Assembly (NCBI RefSeq): GCF_000337455.1
Contig: NZ_AOIU01000026.1
Coordinates: 33,915 to 77,204, forward strand
Source: Halosimplex carlsbadense 2-9-1
GTDB lineage: Archaea > Halobacteriota > Halobacteria > Halobacteriales > Haloarculaceae
DNA length: 43,290 bases
Reading direction: 5' to 3'
Shown here: one piece after another, positions 42,001-43,290 of the stretch
Numbering within the stretch: the stretch's first letter is position 1
How the letters are laid out: every line of letters starts with the position of its first letter
Notes under the pieces: model-generated
What the model was told of the DNA's origin: nothing
The model's input: the letters and a program-made list of their open reading frames with translations, nothing else
Database searches by the model: none
Translations under genes and position numbers: made by a program

Positions 42001-42013
42001 TGAAATAATTTCA
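42001..42013. promoter_or_regulatory. AT-rich perfect inverted repeat, candidate operator
   Basis: TGAAAT-A-ATTTCA sits in the divergent region between the FilR1-type regulator and the EamA gene and stands out by its A+T content. It fits a winged-helix dimer site. Confidence 0.5.
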
Positions 42014-42070
42014 CACCCTGCAACCGCGACGGTCCGTGCGCCGATTGCTCGTCGCTCAAATTTTTCTAAA

Positions 42071-42088
42071 CGGGCTAATAAGGGCCCG
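42071..42088 (+). promoter_or_regulatory. TATA box framed by inverted arms (EamA promoter)
   Basis: CTAATAA (42075-42081) lies 26 nt before the mini-ORF ATG and is enclosed by CGGGC (42071-42075) and GCCCG (42084-42088). A regulator binding the arms would cover the TATA box. Confidence 0.5.
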
Positions 42089-42107
42089 AACCCTACGAAA
42101 CATACCG

Positions 42108-42161
42108 ATGTTATCTCACGCCATTTCCTCGCTACCGACCGCGCCAGGGGAGTCCCGGTGA
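42108..42161 (+). CDS. Mini-ORF coupled to the EamA transporter
   Basis: A 17-codon frame, MLSHAISSLPTAPGESR, with its ATG at the leaderless position. Its TGA overlaps the transporter GTG (GTGA at 42158-42161), and GGGGAG inside it serves as Shine-Dalgarno. Same layout as at 1582 and 33479. Translation unproven. Confidence 0.4.
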   Translation: MLSHAISSLPTAPGESR

Positions 42162-43213
42162 CCGACCGCAGGACCATCGCGGCGTTCCTCGCGACCGCGC
42201 TGCTGTTCGGCGGGACCTTCGTCGCGGCGAAGGGCGGATTGGAGTACTTCCCGCCGCTGCTGTTCGTCGCGTTCCGCTTCGACGTGGCCGCGGTCGCGCT
42301 GGCGGCCTTCGTCGTCCTGACCCGCTCCCGCGAGGACCTGATCCCGCGGACGCGCGGCGATATCGGGGGCATCGTCGCGACGGGCCTGTTCGCCATCGGC
42401 CTGACGAACGCCCTGCTGTTCGTCGGCCAGCAGTACGTCACCAGCGGCGTGGGCGCGATCATCGCGAGCCTGAACCCGATCCTGACGCCCGTCTTCGCCG
42501 CGCTCCTGCTGGCCGACGACCGACTCTCCGCGCGCGGCGCCGTCGGGATGGTCCTCGGGCTGGCGGGCGTGGTCCTCGTGGCCAACCCCGACCCGGCGGC
42601 GTTCGGCGCGGGCGGCTTCGTCGGCGAAGGGATCATGGTCGTCAGCGCGGTCTCCGGCGCGCTCGGGTCGGTGCTGATCCGCCGGGCCGACGCCGACCTC
42701 TCCAGCACCGTCCGGACCGCCTGGGGGCTCCCGCTGGCCGCCCTCGTCACCCACGGTCTGAGCCTGGCGGTCGGCGAGTCGCCCGCCGCGGTCTCGTGGA
42801 CGCCCCAGGCCGTGCTCGCGCTGGGGTACGTCGCCCTGTTCGCCGGCGCGCTCGCCTACATCGCCTACTTCGGGCTCATCGACGAGGTCGGCGCCATCCG
42901 CGCGAACCTCGCGTTCTACGTCGTCCCGCTCGTGGCGACGCTCGGCGGGTGGGCGCTGCTGGGCGAGACCGTCTCGCCCCTCTCGGCCGTCGGCTTCCTC
43001 GTCGTCTTCGCCGGCTTCGCCGTCATCGGGAGCGAGTCGTTCGCCCGGCCCGGACTGCGGGACACCCTCCCGGGCCGCCTGCTGGCCTCCGAGAGCCTGC
43101 GCTCGATCGACGACGCCTACGCGACCGACGGCGGGACCGACGCAGTTGCCGACCCCGCGCGGAGCGACTGCCGGATCGACGGCGACGGGTCGGGCTGTCA
43201 CGCCGACGACTGA
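42158..43213 (+). CDS. EamA/DMT-family transporter
   Basis: A 351-residue drug/metabolite transporter with about ten membrane segments in two EamA repeats (FLATALLFGGTFVAAKGGLEYFPPLLFVAFRF ... GLTNALLFVGQQYVTSGVGAIIASLNPILTPVFAALLLADDRLS, and the second half ending LLGETVSPLSAVGFLVVFAGFAVIGSE). The soluble C-terminal tail of about 55 residues is longer than usual and contains two Cys (DCRIDGDGSGCHADD). The substrate is unknown. The GTG start has a Shine-Dalgarno at 42149-42152. The upstream divergent gene encodes a FilR1-type regulator. Confidence 0.9.
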   Translation: MTDRRTIAAFLATALLFGGTFVAAKGGLEYFPPLLFVAFRFDVAAVALAAFVVLTRSREDLIPRTRGDIGGIVATGLFAIGLTNALLFVGQQYVTSGVGAIIASLNPILTPVFAALLLADDRLSARGAVGMVLGLAGVVLVANPDPAAFGAGGFVGEGIMVVSAVSGALGSVLIRRADADLSSTVRTAWGLPLAALVTHGLSLAVGESPAAVSWTPQAVLALGYVALFAGALAYIAYFGLIDEVGAIRANLAFYVVPLVATLGGWALLGETVSPLSAVGFLVVFAGFAVIGSESFARPGLRDTLPGRLLASESLRSIDDAYATDGGTDAVADPARSDCRIDGDGSGCHADD

Positions 43214-43267
43214 CCGAACTACCCTCGGTCGTCACTCCCCGCGAAACTCCGGTTCCCGGCTCTCGAC

Positions 43268-43290
43268 CTGTCTCTTATACACATCTCTGA
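43268..43290. other. Transposase library-adapter sequence (not genomic)
   Basis: CTGTCTCTTATACACATCT (43268-43286) is the Tn5 mosaic-end sequence used in Nextera libraries, followed by CTGA. CTGA is the reverse complement of the TCAG key of early 454-compatible Nextera adapters. A frame read into it ends VSYTHL, a well-known adapter-derived protein end. The contig's genomic sequence stops at 43267. Confidence 0.97.

Noticed and set aside
43214..43290. Coding frame running to the window end with tail VSYTHL
   Set aside because: The tail is encoded by library adapter, and the frame is a shadow of the EamA gene.

Overview
The window is high-GC DNA (roughly two-thirds G+C by eye) whose proteins are strongly acidic. 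Its short intergenic gaps carry archaeal TATA-like boxes about 22-28 nt upstream of start codons, the spacing expected for leaderless transcripts. Informational genes are archaeal (eL44, eS27, aIF2-alpha, Nop10, XPB, an intron-bearing tRNA-Gln). Together these place it in a haloarchaeon (class Halobacteria). One small protein resembles a family named after Haloarcula hispanica, so a Haloarculaceae-like host is possible but not shown. It is a draft-assembly contig: base 1 falls inside sufD, and the last 23 bases are transposase-adapter sequence rather than genome.

Layout. 1-3.4 kb: end of sufD, a small membrane protein, a ferritin-like protein, a DtxR/SirR-type metal regulator and an HNH nuclease. 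3.4-9.7 kb: tRNA-Gln(UUG) with a 33-nt intron, a probable CTAG-type DNA methyltransferase, a GNAT/zinc-ribbon protein, an HD hydrolase, LysE plus a PAC2 protein, and an RNA m5C methyltransferase with its partner. 10-15.2 kb: Bax1-like nuclease and XPB helicase, separated by a Tat lipoprotein and a cytochrome P450. 15.3-19.7 kb: grpE-dnaK, a HalOD1 protein and a membrane-anchored J-domain protein. 19.7-22 kb: the archaeal translation operon rpl44e-rps27e-aIF2-alpha-nop10-PAC2. 22-26.3 kb: a TrkA-N membrane protein, an HAH_0734-type small protein, a TnpB-only insertion element and a KaiC-like ATPase. 26.4-28.3 kb: tyrS, a Trm9-like methyltransferase and tRNA-Gly(UCC). 28.6-33.5 kb: a secreted DUF4397 protein with Thr-rich repeats, an acyltransferase, a dacZ-mscS pair and cobT. 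33.6-43.2 kb: tRNA-Leu(UAG) with nearby tRNA-end fragments, a histidine kinase, a cation exchanger, a ccdA-tlpA-lipoprotein cluster, mutY, a GDT1-type cation exporter, and a FilR1-type regulator divergent from an EamA transporter.

Most of the content is ordinary chromosomal core. The most unusual signal is a repeated gene-start architecture. Six genes start with GTG, each with a good Shine-Dalgarno, and each start is overlapped by a 14-30 codon ATG mini-ORF. Five of the six mini-ORFs sit at the leaderless position below a TATA-like box, and the sixth is nested between two genes. Four end exactly on the downstream GTG (GTGA or TAGTG). The exporter example also has a TTAG-N6-CTAA palindrome between its TATA box and its start, so metal control at both operator and leader level is plausible. 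Functions are inferred from sequence motifs read by eye; no database search was run.
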